From assembly GCA_025766275.1 (NCBI GenBank), contig JAFKAC010000014.1, positions 372,001 through 436,000 of the forward strand: a stretch of DNA of 64,000 nt. The letters are read 5' to 3'. Below, one piece after another: positions 41,776-53,379 of the stretch; position 1 is the first letter of the stretch, and every line of letters begins with the position of its first letter. Origin of the DNA: Lactarius indigo. Lineage: Eukaryota; Basidiomycota; Agaricomycetes; Russulales; Russulaceae. Made by a program: the position numbers and the translations under genes. The notes beneath the pieces were generated by a model. That model saw only the letters and a program-made list of their open reading frames with translations, was not told the origin of the DNA and searched no databases.

Positions 41776-42684
41776 AGCTGGCTTGCAGAAGAGGGCGCGG
41801 GGTTTTGGCTCAATGCCAAGTGCTTTGCAACATTTGCAATACAACGGTGCATGGTGTCTAGGAGGGATCAGTAAATTACGAGACCAGATGGGCAATAAAT
41901 TACCTTGCAATATGCATTCACAAACTGGTCGTGCGTCCTGTTAAAAAGGACGACTTCCGGTGATCGACCAAGGGATCACTACTTCAAACAACCCCTGTGG
42001 GCGAATGAAAACAGAAAAAAAAACAAATGTGCTTACTTGCAGACCATGCACAAATGTCCATCCGAGATCTTGCCTGTAACCGGGTGCCTGTACGCCTTCT
42101 GTCATTTAAAGATGACCTGGATGTCTTGGGTACATTTTGCTTTCGGTTTGAAGTTCAGGGCCTAACCAACGTGAGAATATGTGTGGAGGTGAGAGTATGT
42201 GACATACCTTGTGGTCCGCATCAGCCATCACCCTGATGGACTCATAGTCGCAGGTGGATGTGAGGTTGCCCACATCTTGTGGCTCCATGGAAACGTCACT
42301 GTCGGACACTAGATCATCTATTGGCACTATGGAACTGTCCTCGTTGGAGTTGTCGGAGTTGTTTGAAGAGGCATTGTCCACATCGTCAACAACATTGACA
42401 TGTGTGATGCGCCGATCTTCAGTTGGCACAGCCTTGCGTTTGGTACCTTGTTTTGCACGTCTTGTTGATACAGAACCCAAAGATGCTTCGGCTGCCTCAA
42501 TAGCTCGCCGAGATGGGCAGTGAGCACGTCCTGATCGCTGAGCACGTCCAGAAGCACCACCCGAGTTCTGAGCAGGAAATGGAATTGACTCATCTTTGTC
42601 ATAAGTCCAATTCATCTCTGAGGCGTCCTTCAAGGAGCCATCGGGTTGGACAGCATGCCCCGGGTCTTGTGTGTTTGCAGACAT
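41776..42684 (-). pseudogene. hAT transposase, N-terminal acidic exon and BED finger
   Basis: Exon 1 starts at ATG 42684 and encodes an acidic, Ser/Asp-rich region (DDVDNASSNNSDNSNEDSS), ending at donor GTATGT. Intron 42162-42207 (46 bp) follows. Exon 2 (42161-42037) has TQDIQVIF, KAYRHPVTGKISDGH and LCMVC, a BED zinc finger start. The next exon has SSFLTGRTTSL and MHIA, and another reads CKALGIEPKPRALFCKPADSHS. TGA stops at 42102-42104 and 41918-41920 stand at positions where related hAT proteins usually have Arg. The frame between exons 2 and 3 depends on which acceptor is used. BED fingers bind the transposon ends. Confidence 0.75.
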
Positions 42685-44528
42685 CGTCTGAAGGATGAGC
42701 TGGTAGGTGTAGGGACATACCTTGCTTTTATCCTGTTTTCTTGCCCACCCCCCAATACGCTAACATTGTTGAGGTGAAGAAAATTTGAAGTGTTTGGTAC
42801 AGTCAGTGCACAGTAGAACCATTGGTGATATGAAACAGAGGAACACGGCCCTTGTGAAACGACACATCATTGAATGAAATCCATCGGCCCAACACGTGAC
42901 CAGGCTTCCTTCAACCACTCCGACACCAACAGCTGTCCTCGGCCCGACACGTGACTGGGCTTCTCGATCTTGTCTCACCTCCACTCACTCCCTTGTCGCT
43001 CCTTCTCCTCGCTAGATGCCCAACTGCTCCGACACCAACAGCTGTCCTCGACCACCTACACCATAGCCGATAGCCAACAATGCCTCAGCCGAAACATCGT
43101 CAAGGGTCCTGCCTCAACATTCCCTTTCATTCCATTCCCTGTTTTGCGGGCCTTCCTCTACCTAACATTTCACGACCTTGTGATATCGTCAATGCATATG
43201 CCTTCAGCCAATGACCGGCCAAGAGGCCTCCTCTTTGTCAGAAAAAGGTGTGCCAGAATCTTCTCCAGCTCCCACCTTACGTTCGCTATCTACTCACCCC
43301 GTTTAATCCCTCTAAGTTTAGTATGCATCAACAGCGTTGCTAGTGCACATTGCAATACTCCCCCCTCAAACTTTCCGTCTCTCTCAGACTTTATTGTGGA
43401 CACTCTCATTTACTCTTCTCCGTTCATCTGTCTGTCTCTACCATCGATAATTTGGTTTTCTTATGACACCACTCCCCATCCCATCCATGTGTCACACGAT
43501 GGAGTCAGAAGCGCCGCGACTTCTGGTGTTTCAATTCTTTATGTAACCATTGAAGACACCTGACAGATGACTGCTGCACACGTTGACTTATCGGCTTGAA
43601 TGCCCTTGCCACTCTTCTGCCAGGCTGGTTTCTTTCAGTGAGTTTTTATTTTTATTTTTTCCTCATTCTTTTAACTCTCCGAAACTGACGACACAAACCT
43701 CACCCAGATGGTGTCTGTTGACTTTACATGGACATACATGTGGAGATCTCGATGAACTTAGTAGCGATAAGTTGTTTTTTTTTTTTCAGTTTCACACCGT
43801 TTCTCACCGACGACACGAACCTCACACAGGTAGTGTGTCAACTTTACGTACACATACTCGAATAACTGCGTGGAGGTCTCCAATGTCTTTAATATTGATA
43901 AGTTTTTTTTTTGTTTTTTTGTTTCCCTCACCCTCAACCCTCACCAGATCTCCATGAGCCGCGACTCTATCATCATTGGTACATTTTGGCATCCAAATGT
44001 CACCTAGGCATATACAGAGCAACTCACGTGAGACCAGCGGCAGTTTGACTCCGTACTTTTAGCACTTACAGGCTTACTTCAAAGGGTCCTGTTGTCTTGA
44101 AACCCGGGTTCTTGGGGCATTACAATGAAGTCTGCAAGCATGTACGGCAAACAGACATTGATCCCGAGTATGACGTACAATACGCTTGCTTCGCATTTCC
44201 CTGACACCCCACCTAACAGCTTCTTTTCTTCAGAGAACGACATGAATGTCCTTGTGCGCATCTCTTCTACGTCACAAAATATGCCTTTGCCCTCATGCAC
44301 ACCTTACCTTGTCTTCCTCGCTGACTACTGGATCTGAGACAAGTCACACAGCTTATGCCACCAACACATGGCCTCAACCTGCATCTTTTTTTCTTCTTTT
44401 TGAACCTATTTATACCCCAGTATCTCAACTCATTCCCTCCATCTCCTTTCTCTTCTCCCTCTATTTCGTCTCGAACCATGTCACTCTTTACTTTGTCCAA
44501 TGACCGTTCCTTCTGACCCCGGCAGCCA
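42685..44528. other. unassigned AT-rich stretch upstream of the hAT gene
   Basis: I see no protein family here. The longest frame (42970-43563, plus) is Ser/Pro/Phe-rich without recognisable motifs. A diverged tandem duplication lies at 43687-43920. The part next to 42684 may contain the hAT promoter. Confidence 0.4.
43687..43920 (+). repeat. diverged tandem duplication of about 122 bp
   Basis: Two units start GACGACAC-AACCTCAC (43687 and 43809), contain GTGTCTGTTGACTTTAC or GTGTGTCAACTTTAC, and end in GATAAGTT plus a T run of 10-14. They differ by indels and many substitutions. Confidence 0.55.
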
Positions 44529-44699
44529 TCCCCAACCACCACCCCCTTGCCAGTCCAATCTCCGTTCACACCAACGTTTGCGCCGTCCCCAATCACCACC
44601 CCCTTGCCAGTCCAATCCCCATTCACACCAATGTTCACGCCGTCCCCAATCACCACCCCCTTGCCAGTTCAATCCCCGTTCGAGCCAACGTTCGCACCG
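44529..44699 (+). repeat. 57-bp tandem repeat, three units
   Basis: Units start at 44529, 44586 and 44643 and are about 90% alike. Since 57 equals 19 codons, the plus frame through it reads a proline-rich peptide repeat (PSPITTPLPVQSPFTP). The frame is open from about 44547 to 45119 but lacks a convincing start and any known domain. Confidence 0.75.
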
Positions 44700-46540
44700 T
44701 CGTCTAAGACTCCACGTCAAATTCATATCCCTACTGTTCTCCACCACCCGCACCTTTTTTCGGCTAACTTCTTTGCAACCCTGCAACCTTGGTTACGCAT
44801 TCATCTCTGGCCAAACACAATCACACCCTCATTCCACTCGATAACTCCCACAGTCGGTCGCACAACGTCGTCACCTTTGCTTACCCAAGCGTCGCCCCAA
44901 CCGTTCCGAACTCTCGAATCATCTCACTTGCAAAACATGCCTTCCCTCATCCTCACAATACCCTCTCCCAGACTGGACCGCCCTCACATTCCATTATATA
45001 CCCTTGCCTTGCAACACCCCCTCCAATCAACAACACAATTTAGGCACTCGTGCTGTCTATTCCTCCCAGGCTCTGGTTCATTACGTAGGACTCGGGGGAC
45101 ATCATTACATGACAAATAGTATGTGTTTCGTCACTGTAGTGGGTTGTGCTATGACCGGTCTTTGCCTACAGCTTGCAATCCAACTATTCAAATTTTTATT
45201 TTTTGTAACAAAAAAAAACGAAAAATGATAATAACTACAGTAGAGTAATGACCAGTATGTAGGGATTACAAGGGTCGGCAAAACTCGTCATCGCAGTCAG
45301 CGGTGAACATGTCTCGAAGCTGTGCAGTCATGGTGGTTGTGATCGTGGTACCTCGAGTGCGTCAGTAGTGTATTTGCAGCAGGTGGGTTTGGGCCACGTT
45401 GTAAAGTGCCTGCCGCTGCTGCTTCTGCTGCTGTCACCAAGTCCATCGTCTTGATCGTTGAGATTCTAGCAGTTCGGGACTGCATTAACAGGCGGAGAGC
45501 CTGCTGCCGTTACTGTCATCATCCGGGGTGGTAATGAGATAGCTGGGAGGGCCCCCAGGCTGCGCTGTCAGTGATTGCGAGAGGCTACATTCAAGTCGCG
45601 CCACCTTGCCACTGTTGTCGTTGTCGCAGTCATTGCCAAGATCAGTCATGGACCTGTGCTCATCATCATCAGCATGGTTGTGGTCCGTTGTTGCAATACC
45701 TGGGACTCGGAGCTGCCTGCTGCTGCCACTGCCGTCATCGTTGTCATTGTCATGGTAGGGGTTATGGGTAGCTTGGAGGAGCCCAAGTGAGCTGAGTATG
45801 TATGACACTGTAGTTAGACGACACTCACGTAGTTCGGGTGCATTGGTGGTGTGCCCCTGGACGTTGTCACGCTCGTCATTGTAGGGTCTTCGAAATGCAG
45901 TTGTAGTTGGCCCAGTCATTGCCAGTCGTGGACCCAGGTTTGTTGTCATCAACGTTGTCGTCATTGATTATTGGCGGTGGGTGTGACTCAGGGCAGGCTG
46001 CCTGTTGTTGCCGCTGCTCTTGTAGTTGTCATTGTAGTTGTCGTTATGGTGGGGGTTGCAGGTAGCTCGGAGGAGCTCAAGTCAGTAGAGTACTGTAGTT
46101 AGATTGACACTCACAAAGCTTGGGTGAGAGTGAGGTCAGTAGCAAAATAACAATGCAGTTCTGAGTCGGGTCTGGGTCAGCGATATCCCATATCGTTATC
46201 GATGATGCCACTGGTGTTACACCAGAAGACAGGTTTGTGGCATGTTGATGGAGTTCCCGCAATTGCTGCTGCGGCCATCCCTGTTGTCAAGCTGTCATCT
46301 TCATCCATGAATTGGAGAATGTTATGTTGATGATGAGGGGGGGATAAGAAAGGGTAACAACAACCTGGAAATTGCGATGCAGTTGCCACATGATGCCACA
46401 CAAAAGGTCCACGCTAGCACCGCACATCTCACACACACTTTCACAGATTTGGAATGGGCCAAGCTATAATACACTTGCATTCTAGAGGTTTATATTCAAA
46501 AAAAAAATGAGCAGCCATAAATTTCAGCAACTGTCAGTAA
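44700..46540. other. unassigned stretch
   Basis: The sequence is low in recognisable content. Two diverged copies of an element with GGTAGCT-GGAGGAGC and GACACTCAC (45768-45835 and 46068-46115) lie 300 bp apart. Minus frames such as 45485-45964 are Asp/Asn-rich and simple in composition, and I do not support them as genes. Confidence 0.4.
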
Positions 46541-46722
46541 TATCAGCTGTTCAGTTCAAACTTGGTTTGAACGCGGTTCCCAGATTTTGGGGTTTTGCCG
46601 AACCCTGAACAGAACCATTGGTCCAGTTCAGGTCAATGCCCAAACCCGAACCCTGAACTGGGGTTCAGTTCGGGTAGGTTCGGGTTCGGACCAAAGTTCA
46701 GAACCAAACCTTGACACCACTA
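46541..46722 (-). repeat. candidate hAT-type terminus with subterminal repeats
   Basis: Read from 46722 on the minus strand the sequence starts TAGTGGTGTCAAGG, a typical hAT end. It continues with many GGTTC, GAACC and GGGTTCGG repeats and the palindrome GTTCAAAC-TTG-GTTTGAAC (46556-46574). It might be the far end of the hAT gene 4 kb away or of another hAT copy. The bases at the left candidate end (14765) do not give a matching 8-bp duplication. Confidence 0.35.
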
Positions 46723-46906
46723 TCTCCCCCTGATCAGACGATCCACGACCAATCTCCATCAGACTCAGGAAGACTCATACACGCCGACACCGGCAAACAT
46801 CCGCAACAAGCCGGGTCCAACAAGAACCCCATGGAATCAAACTTCCATGCACGGGAGGCCAATTCGAGGCTGTTAACGCCATATTCAGGCGATAGCCAGA
46901 AAACCC

Positions 46907-47445
46907 TGTTGAAGCACAGAACTAACAAGCAAGGGATAAGCTGTGTAGAGCTAGTAGACAAGTTAACTTCAGAGGTAGAAGGAACTCTATTACAACTGCA
47001 TACCTAGTAGACAAGTTACTATAAAAGAATGTCTATGAGCCAAGGTAATATGAGAAGTAAAGAGAAAGGGAACTTACACTTCAGAGGTAGAAGGAACTCT
47101 GAAGTGTAGAGGCAAGAACAGCTGTCCTTATATATAGGACACTTAGATAATAATGGTCTGTGCGCACTGGTGACCCAAACACAATAGAGGTGGTCTGTGC
47201 GCCAGAGGGAGAAACACCATTGGATGGCAGAGAACAATAGCTGCCTAAAGCAGACAATACCGGTATCTTAACAATAGAAAGAACAATAAGAACCATATAT
47301 GGATCTAACAATAAAGATAAACAAAAGCAGTCCGTATGAGTCCGGAGTGTCCATAAGTCCATAAGGGACAGATACCATATATAGCAAGTGGGCTGACTCA
47401 ATCAGATCCCACGAGACATGTGACTTTAATAGTCGCGTCTCAACA
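46907..47445 (-). mobile_element. solo LTR of the Copia G family, TSD AACCC
   Basis: 539 bp, reverse complement of the G LTR with many substitutions. AACCC is duplicated at 46902-46906 and 47446-47450. It is the remnant of a full element after LTR recombination. Confidence 0.9.
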
Positions 47446-47514
47446 AACCCTAATCCCCCATCCAGCAACATGAAACCTTGTAAGTGCTCCATTTAACTAT
47501 CTTTCCCAAGCACG

Positions 47515-47660
47515 CCATTGAGATGCAGACTGCACAACCCTCTTGTGACAGTCCTCCAGCATGGCCAACGCCAGAAGCCAATGCAGCGATTCAATGTGCG
47601 TGACAATATCTGAGAAGGTTTCATCAACATTTCTTTTCTGGGATATGCGTGTATCCCATA
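47515..47660 (-). pseudogene. fossil of a Copia reverse transcriptase
   Basis: The minus frame reads VDETFS, then HIESLHWLLALAMLEDCHK. It aligns with VDFDEMFSPVARFESLRLL and ALATLEDWH in RT of element G. The match covers about 40 residues. The rest is lost. Confidence 0.55.
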
Positions 47661-47690
47661 GCCACCAACTTCTGCACGGTATGTCCATCT

Positions 47691-48372
47691 TACTTCAAAT
47701 TAAAGATCCATTCTGACTTAACGGATCTGTGACTGGGTGGGAGCTCCACAACTCCTGGACTTCGTTCTTGACCAGCACAACACATGGCATGGCCATTTTC
47801 TTCTTTCATCCACATCCTTTCTGTTACTCCAACTCAGCAGATCGTACAGATCCTGCATAACCAGCGATGACTTCGCCTACACGAGCAACAACCAGTGACT
47901 CCACGTGGCTGACCTGTCAAACACCATTCGCCAACTCAACCACGCCGAACAGCACAGGCTAGGCATAGGTGTATGGCTTGAACGCCGAGGCACATTCGTC
48001 GTCTCACGTGGTAGCCACGCACGTTGCAACCGATCGGCACACCCTTCCAACAGGTCAGGTGGCTACGACAGTGCATCAACTACAATGCGCGGAACATCAC
48101 TACGATGTCGCAATGATGCGTGGAGCGCAGCAACAGATTGCTCAGGTGTAAAGGGGAGAGGAGCTGAGGTGGTAAGGGGGTGGTGATCCCGGTCGCCCAA
48201 ACGGTTGATCAAACTCGAACCGCTCTTGTTTATAGTAAGATTGCAATATATTTTATTCACTCATTTCACTGTCCATACAGGAGGCAAGTGAACGAGCGTG
48301 TGCATAGATAACGGGTGACGCTGCTGCCGGATTAGGCGCAGCAAGTGCCAGACTTCTAACAATGAGGGCTTG
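47691..48372. other. unassigned target DNA of element F
   Basis: No family is recognisable in either strand. A 93-codon plus frame (47905-48186) has no motifs. Confidence 0.4.
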
Positions 48373-48955
48373 TGTTACGATTTTCTTCAGACTCGCCCTT
48401 TCTTACTATTCATTCCCACTCCCTGACATCTTACAAGCCCTGTATGACTACGCGGACTTTACAATTACCTGGTTCCTATCAAGCGCTTTGCTTATCGACA
48501 TTTCCCTCTGATAAAGCTTGACATGTGCTAGTTTCTGCAATGTTTCTATCCATGTGCGACCCCACGTGATTCGCCTTTGTTCCTGTTATATGCTCCCTTT
48601 GTTCCCCTTATGTCTACCCTTTTATTCCAGGATCGGCGAGGGCGCCATCTGTTTGTCTTCACTATACAACCCGACGTATATTTAAGCCTAGTACTATCTA
48701 GCCTGTACGGTAGACTAGACTTCTTGTGTAAATACTACACTCATCTAAGACGGACGCCTTTGTGCTATCCCTCATCTCAAGAACTCCCTGCTCTTGCTAG
48801 ACCTTCAAGTCTTAGCCTTCCTCTACAATCCAAGTGACCACCGTCCTTGTGATCCTTGTGCATCACTCTACTGAAGCCAAGCCTTGGAGCTTGCACTACC
48901 ATGATACGACTGACTCGGTACAGGTCGTACCTTGCGCCCCTGTAGTGGCGTAACA
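48373..48955 (+). repeat. 5' LTR of element F with promoter
   Basis: 583 bp, TGTTACGATT to GGCGTAACA. TATATTTAAG at 48677-48686 lies 35 bp before AGACTAGACTT (48712-48722), the complement of the primer site. Confidence 0.8.
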
Positions 48956-48957
48956 TT

Positions 48958-48968
48958 AAGTCTAGTCT
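48958..48968 (+). promoter_or_regulatory. self-priming primer-binding site, element F
   Basis: AAGTCTAGTCT, two bases after the LTR, pairs over 11 of 11 bases with LTR positions 48712-48722. The sequence differs from B and C/E but the arrangement is the same. Confidence 0.65.
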
Positions 48969-49336
48969 CTCAGTTGCACACCATGGCTCTCACCAGTCGA
49001 AGCTGAACTCAGTTTGTCCAGGAATACCTGGAATGACACCTGCACGACGATCTCCAACCCTCTATCAAAGGAACCGCTCTTTGGAGAAATACCCCACATG
49101 ACGAAGGATACTACGTCTACGATCCGGATAAACTCTCCTATGAACCAATCGAATACATCGAAGATCAGCACATCTGGGCCTACGTTGCCTATTCCGATTC
49201 CAAGCATTCTTGGTATTCATACAAGCCAGTCCCTGCACACCTCGGACTAGGACCAGGAAAAGGTCATGTCCAAGCCATTGATGCCGACTCAGATGTCGAA
49301 GAACCTGCATCTGAACCAGATTCCAAGTCAGAAAAC

Positions 49337-49937
49337 TGATGAACAGCAAAGACATAACCAATACTCACAGAGGCAAAGAGTCTGTGGTGAGATACTAGTT
49401 GCAGCTGGTAAGCAGCAGAGGGGATGTCAAGCAGGTGAAGCAGAGGTGTCTGGCACACAACAGAGTGAGAATTGATAATAGTATTACAGAGGAGAGACTT
49501 TACCTGGCACACAACAGAGTGAGAACTGATGTGGACCAGGGTGTACAAGCAGTCTACTTATACTGTACAGAGGTGTGACACTAGTACAAGGGAAGTAACT
49601 TTAGGTCACAGAATACAAGGGATGCATTGTTCTACAACAGGACAAAGGAGTGTGTATAAGGAGAACAAGGCATATAGAACAAAAGAAAGTCTAGACAAGT
49701 ATGATATCATAGTGACATCACAATAAAGATAACGCTAGAAAGAGAACAAAGGAAGGAGTACAATGAAGAGTCCGGAGTAGTCCATATGATTTCATTGTAC
49801 AGTGATGTCATAGAAGTCCTAGATTGTACAGATCAAATCAAATCAAATCTAAAGCGGTCCTAATTAATCTACAGCAGTCCATATCTGTAAGTCCAGTCCG
49901 TTAGAGCCACTAAGTGCGCAGGGGTCACTTATCAACA
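49337..49937 (-). mobile_element. solo LTR, family I, copy 1, TSD AAAAC
   Basis: 601 bp starting TGATGAACAG and ending TTATCAACA, flanked by AAAAC at 49332-49336 and 49938-49942. It is related to 60820-61447. Read on the minus strand it starts TGTTGATAAG and has a TATAAGTAG box, so that is the likely orientation. An internal CTGGCACACAACAGAGTGAG block occurs twice. No internal region of this family is in the window. Confidence 0.85.
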
Positions 49938-51246
49938 AAAACAACCCCACTTTCACACCCACCATTCAAAGACTGGTTGACTTCGCGTCATATGCCAACA
50001 TGTCCACAACCCAATTATCCACCACCCTCACCACTGCCCAACCTGCGGGAAGTTCCCAACCGACAGGAGCCTCATCAGCGAATCCTTCAGGTAGTGGAGG
50101 ACATCCTCTGGGAGGAAGTTTGTCGGCAGGCGGAGGAGGCCCTGCGGGAAGCGCAGGAGGACATCATGGAGGCAGTGTTCCTGGAGGTGGAGGCAGTGCG
50201 CCTGGAGGTGGAGGTGGTGTGCCTGGAGGTGGAGGTGGCTCACCTGGAGGCGGAGCGGGAATTGGAGGCGCAGTTGTTGGAGGAGCCCCACCCCCAAACA
50301 GACAACTTGGAGGGAATCCACCCCCAGAATTCACCGGAGATCGCGAAACCAGTCGCGCATTCCTCAACGCTTTCTCCCTCTACAGGGGGATGAACCCAAA
50401 CGTCCAACAACTCACCCTCCCTTACTCCCAAGCAATGACCTTGCTCTCGTATATCAGGGGACCACTCGTAGACAATTGGGTAGAAGAACAAATCCAGTAG
50501 CTCGTGGACCAGTTAGCAGGCGGGGTGGCCATGAATGCCAAAAACTTATGGAATACTATCGAAACATGCTTCATTCAAGCCTACACCAACACTACTCAGC
50601 AGCAGAAAGCGCGACACACTATCCAAACTCTCTGGATGGAAAAAGAAGACATCAACATGTACATCGCCAAATTCTCTAATCTGGCAAACAAGGCAGGGTA
50701 TAACAAAGATGAAGCCACAACCCTGGAAATATTCCAAAAAGGCCTACCAAACACCCTTGTAATCAACGCGATCAAATTCCATCACCCAATAACATGGGAC
50801 GATTGGAAGGTGGCAGTCACCCTTCAACAAGCCGAATATCTTCTCCTTAAAGACAAACTCACCAAAGGGAAGAATGATAAAAGAGGAGGGGCCTCCCAGG
50901 ACCAGTGGTTGTCCACCTTAAACAAAAATAGAGACCCGAACGCAATGGACGTCAGCCGCACTCACGCCCGCGCCGCAATGACAGATGACGAAAAGAAACA
51001 GCTTCAAAAAGAGGGGAGATGCTTCCGCTGCCGAGGCCAAGGCCACATCTCTCGCTTCTCCCCACAAAAACCCGCAGTAACAGCCAAAGTCGCGGACGCC
51101 ACCACACCAACCACGGCCACAATCTCTATGACGGCCTCACGACCCCTTTCAAATGAAGAGCAAGCCAAGGCACAAGTTGCTGCCCTCTTTGCTCAAAGTC
51201 CCGAAGTCTGTGAACTTATGGTGGACAAATTATTTGGACAAAAGAA

Positions 51247-51253
51247 GGATTTT
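51247..51253 (+). other. candidate -1 frameshift heptamer G-GAT-TTT, gag/pol F
   Basis: The gag codons are AAG GAT TTT CTG. The pol frame continues one base back as GGA TTT TCT. GGATTTT is the heptamer known from the plant dianthovirus RCNMV. The position equals GGGTTTT in A and B. Confidence 0.5.
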
Positions 51254-52488
51254 CTGAACGCTTGAACCCGGCGGCCTGGGCTAGAGCACTAAAACTTAGC
51301 GTGTATAATAGCAGATTCCAATCTATGTGAATTCCAGTACTTTTCAGATCTGCACACGCGACAGCCGAACAAAATGTTCTCATTGACTCTGGGGCAACCG
51401 ACAATTTCATAAGTGCAAACCTTCTAAAATGACTGAAGATTGCTTGGCTGGCCACGGAGCGACCCATCAAAATATGGAACGTGGATGGAATGCACAACCA
51501 AGGAGGAGAAATCACCTCCTTCACTGACCTAACTGTCAAAACGGGGGGAAAAACCCAGAACCTCCGATTCCTCATCACAGACCTGGGAAACGACGAGGTC
51601 ATCCTTGGATACCCTTGGTTCATGGCCTTTGAACCAAAATTCCATTGGCAAGACGCCACCCTCGATGAGGAGTTTCAACCAGTCGTTGTCACCAGCCTTA
51701 ATTTGTCAGACGAAGCCATGCCTACAGAAGCCACGATCAAGGCATTGGAGATGTATCAACTTGACGAATTAGCCTGGGAACAATTAGAAAAAGAAGACCC
51801 GTGCATCCGACTGCAAAAAACAACAACGGCATCGGAATTGGCACAACAGGAAGCCATGAAGAAACCCCAAAAGACCTTCAAGGAGATGGTCCCTGAGGAA
51901 TACAGGAGGCACCACAAAGTCTTTAGCGAAGAAGCCTCTCAACATTTTCCCCCATCACGAACTTGGGACCACGCTATTGATCTTGTTCCAAACGCCCCCG
52001 AAACTATGAATTGTAAAGTGTATCCACTCATGGTCCCTGAAACTGAGAAATTATCAGAGTTCGTGACTGAGCACTTGGACAAAAAATACATCCAACCCTC
52101 AAAATCCCCCTATGCATCCCCCTTCTTCTTTATCAAGAAGAAGGATGGGAAGTTATGCCCAGTAGAAGACTATCAACGTCTTAATGAACTTACCATAAAA
52201 AACCACTACCCACTCCCCCTTATCCCTAAACTTATCGACTGAATTTGAGAAGCACGACTTTATTCTAAGCTCAACATCCAGTGGGGATACAATAACATTA
52301 GAATCAAACCAGGGGACGAATGGAAAGCAGCGTTCAAAACCAATCAGGGATTATTTGAACCACGGGTCATGTTCTTTGGCCTTACCAATTCCCCTAGTAC
52401 CTTCCAAACTATGATGGATACCATATTCCAGGAACTAGTACTGACCAGAGAAGTCATTGTTTATATGGACGACATTCTAATCGTGACA
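51254..52488 (+). pseudogene. pol of element F, left part
   Basis: The -1 frame encodes protease DSGATDNFI (51390-51416), FLITDLGNDEVILGYPWF, and RT through FFIKKKDGK, FFGLTNSPSTF and YMDDILIVT. TGA codons stand at 51328, 51430, 52240 and 52246, the last two in a short stretch where relatives read Arg twice. The sequence stops after YMDD at a B-family LTR whose first bases are TTTTACGG instead of TGTTACGG. Confidence 0.8.
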
Positions 52489-52872
52489 TTTTACGGTACA
52501 GACTTTAGGATTCATCACGCACAACTCATGACTGGTTATGACTACAGTCCGGCATTGGTATTAGTCATGGACTTTTACATCATATCAGTCAGCATGGTAG
52601 TTTGCATGTGATTGTGACTCATGTATGACTCATTCCTAGGATAGCTGTACTAGGGTTCGAGCTAGTTACGCTATTGGTTTCTTATTGTTTTAGTGGCGCT
52701 TTAAAGCCCACGTGTATTTGTATAAGTAGTCATTCTGGAAGACCAAGACTCCTCATCTTGGTCTTCTTCAATCCACCTCCTTGACTCGTCTCCTGTCTGC
52801 CTTAGTCCCAAACTAAGTGCGTTTCCACTCTTATCCACTAAAGGGATAAGTCTTCTTTCACCTTTGCTGCAG
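52489..52872 (+). repeat. 5' 384 bp of a B-family LTR, plus orientation
   Basis: Aligns with the first three quarters of LTR B from the presumed first base to CTTTGCTGCAG and then stops at the end of the minus-strand element B2. The rest of this plus-strand element is gone. Confidence 0.85.
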
Positions 52873-53379
52873 TGTTACACTCCACCGGTGTTAGTCCGAC
52901 TTGGACTCGTAAAAGGCGTAATTGACTTAGCGAAAGTCAGGCGAATGGGGATCACGTGTCAACCCAACGCAAGCTGAACAGGGGCACACTGGCACACGCT
53001 GCAGCAAAGATGAAAGAAGACTTATCCCTTGGTGGATAATAGCGGAAGCACACTTAGTCCGAGACTAAGGCAAATAAGAGACGAGTCAAGTGGTGGATTG
53101 AAGAAGACCAAGATAGGGACTCTTGGTCTTCAGAGATGACTACTTATACAGATACGCGTGGGCTTTAAAGCGCTGCTAGAACAATAGGAAACCAGTAGCG
53201 TAACTAGCTTGAACCCTAGTACAGCTATCCTAGGAATGAGTCATACATGAGTCACAATCACATGTGAACTACTATGCTGACTGATGCGATGTAAGAGTCC
53301 ATGACTAATACTAGTATCGGGTCGTAGTCATAACTGGCCATGAGTCACTTGGAATCCGTAATGAGTCCATACCGTAACA
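52873..53379 (-). repeat. 3' LTR of element B2
   Basis: 507 bp, reverse complement of LTR B. It is followed on the element strand by the expected neighbour, a polypurine tract (CCCCCTTTTC at 53382-53391 on the plus strand). Confidence 0.9.

Larger units (their letters stand above)
14877..42684 (-). mobile_element. hAT DNA transposon, transposase gene split by four insertions
   Basis: Five segments on the minus strand join into one hAT transposase gene when the later insertions and one copy of each TSD are removed: 42684-41776, 34926-34860, 31651-31374, 24152-22347 and 15179-14877. Short introns with normal borders remain. Coding continuity is kept across the insertions of C, E and G. The terminal inverted repeats are not certain: the left end lies between 14768 and 14876 or was lost, and the right end may be as far as 46722. 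Confidence 0.8.
48983..51265 (+). pseudogene. gag of element F, interrupted by a solo LTR
   Basis: Starts at ATG 48983 in good context. It encodes an N-terminal region (WAYVAYSDSKHSWYSYKPV) like that of C and E, then, after the inserted solo LTR (49337-49937, 606 bp with TSD, frame kept), a Gly-rich spacer (50080-50290), a capsid-like region and a knuckle CFRCRGQGHISRF. The last Cys of the knuckle is replaced by Ser. TGA at 49004 and 49034 and TAG at 50498 break the frame. It ends in QKKDFLNA and TGA at 51263. Confidence 0.8.
52489..53379. repeat. large inverted repeat of two B-family LTRs
   Basis: The LTR stub 52489-52872 and the LTR of B2 (about 52996-53379) are inverse copies of about 380 bp with a 123-bp loop. 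Transcripts across it would form long double-stranded RNA. Confidence 0.8.

Noticed and set aside
42106..42684. Uninterrupted 192-codon reading of the hAT N terminus through the first intron
   Set aside because: A 46-bp intron with GTATGT and TTAG borders restores the BED-finger frame; the unspliced reading ends in unrelated sequence.
14765..42760. hAT termini at 14765 (TAGGGTGTGA) and 46722 as a matched pair
   Set aside because: The flanking octamers AGAATGAG and TCTCCCCC do not match and the inverted repeats agree only loosely, so the ends stay open.
42970..43563. 197-codon plus-strand gene
   Set aside because: Ser/Pro/Phe-rich without domain, signal peptide or splice support.
49337..49937. 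5' LTR of element F
   Set aside because: It has its own AAAAC duplication, lies inside the gag frame and matches the solo LTR at 60820-61447. The real 5' LTR with primer site is at 48373-48955.
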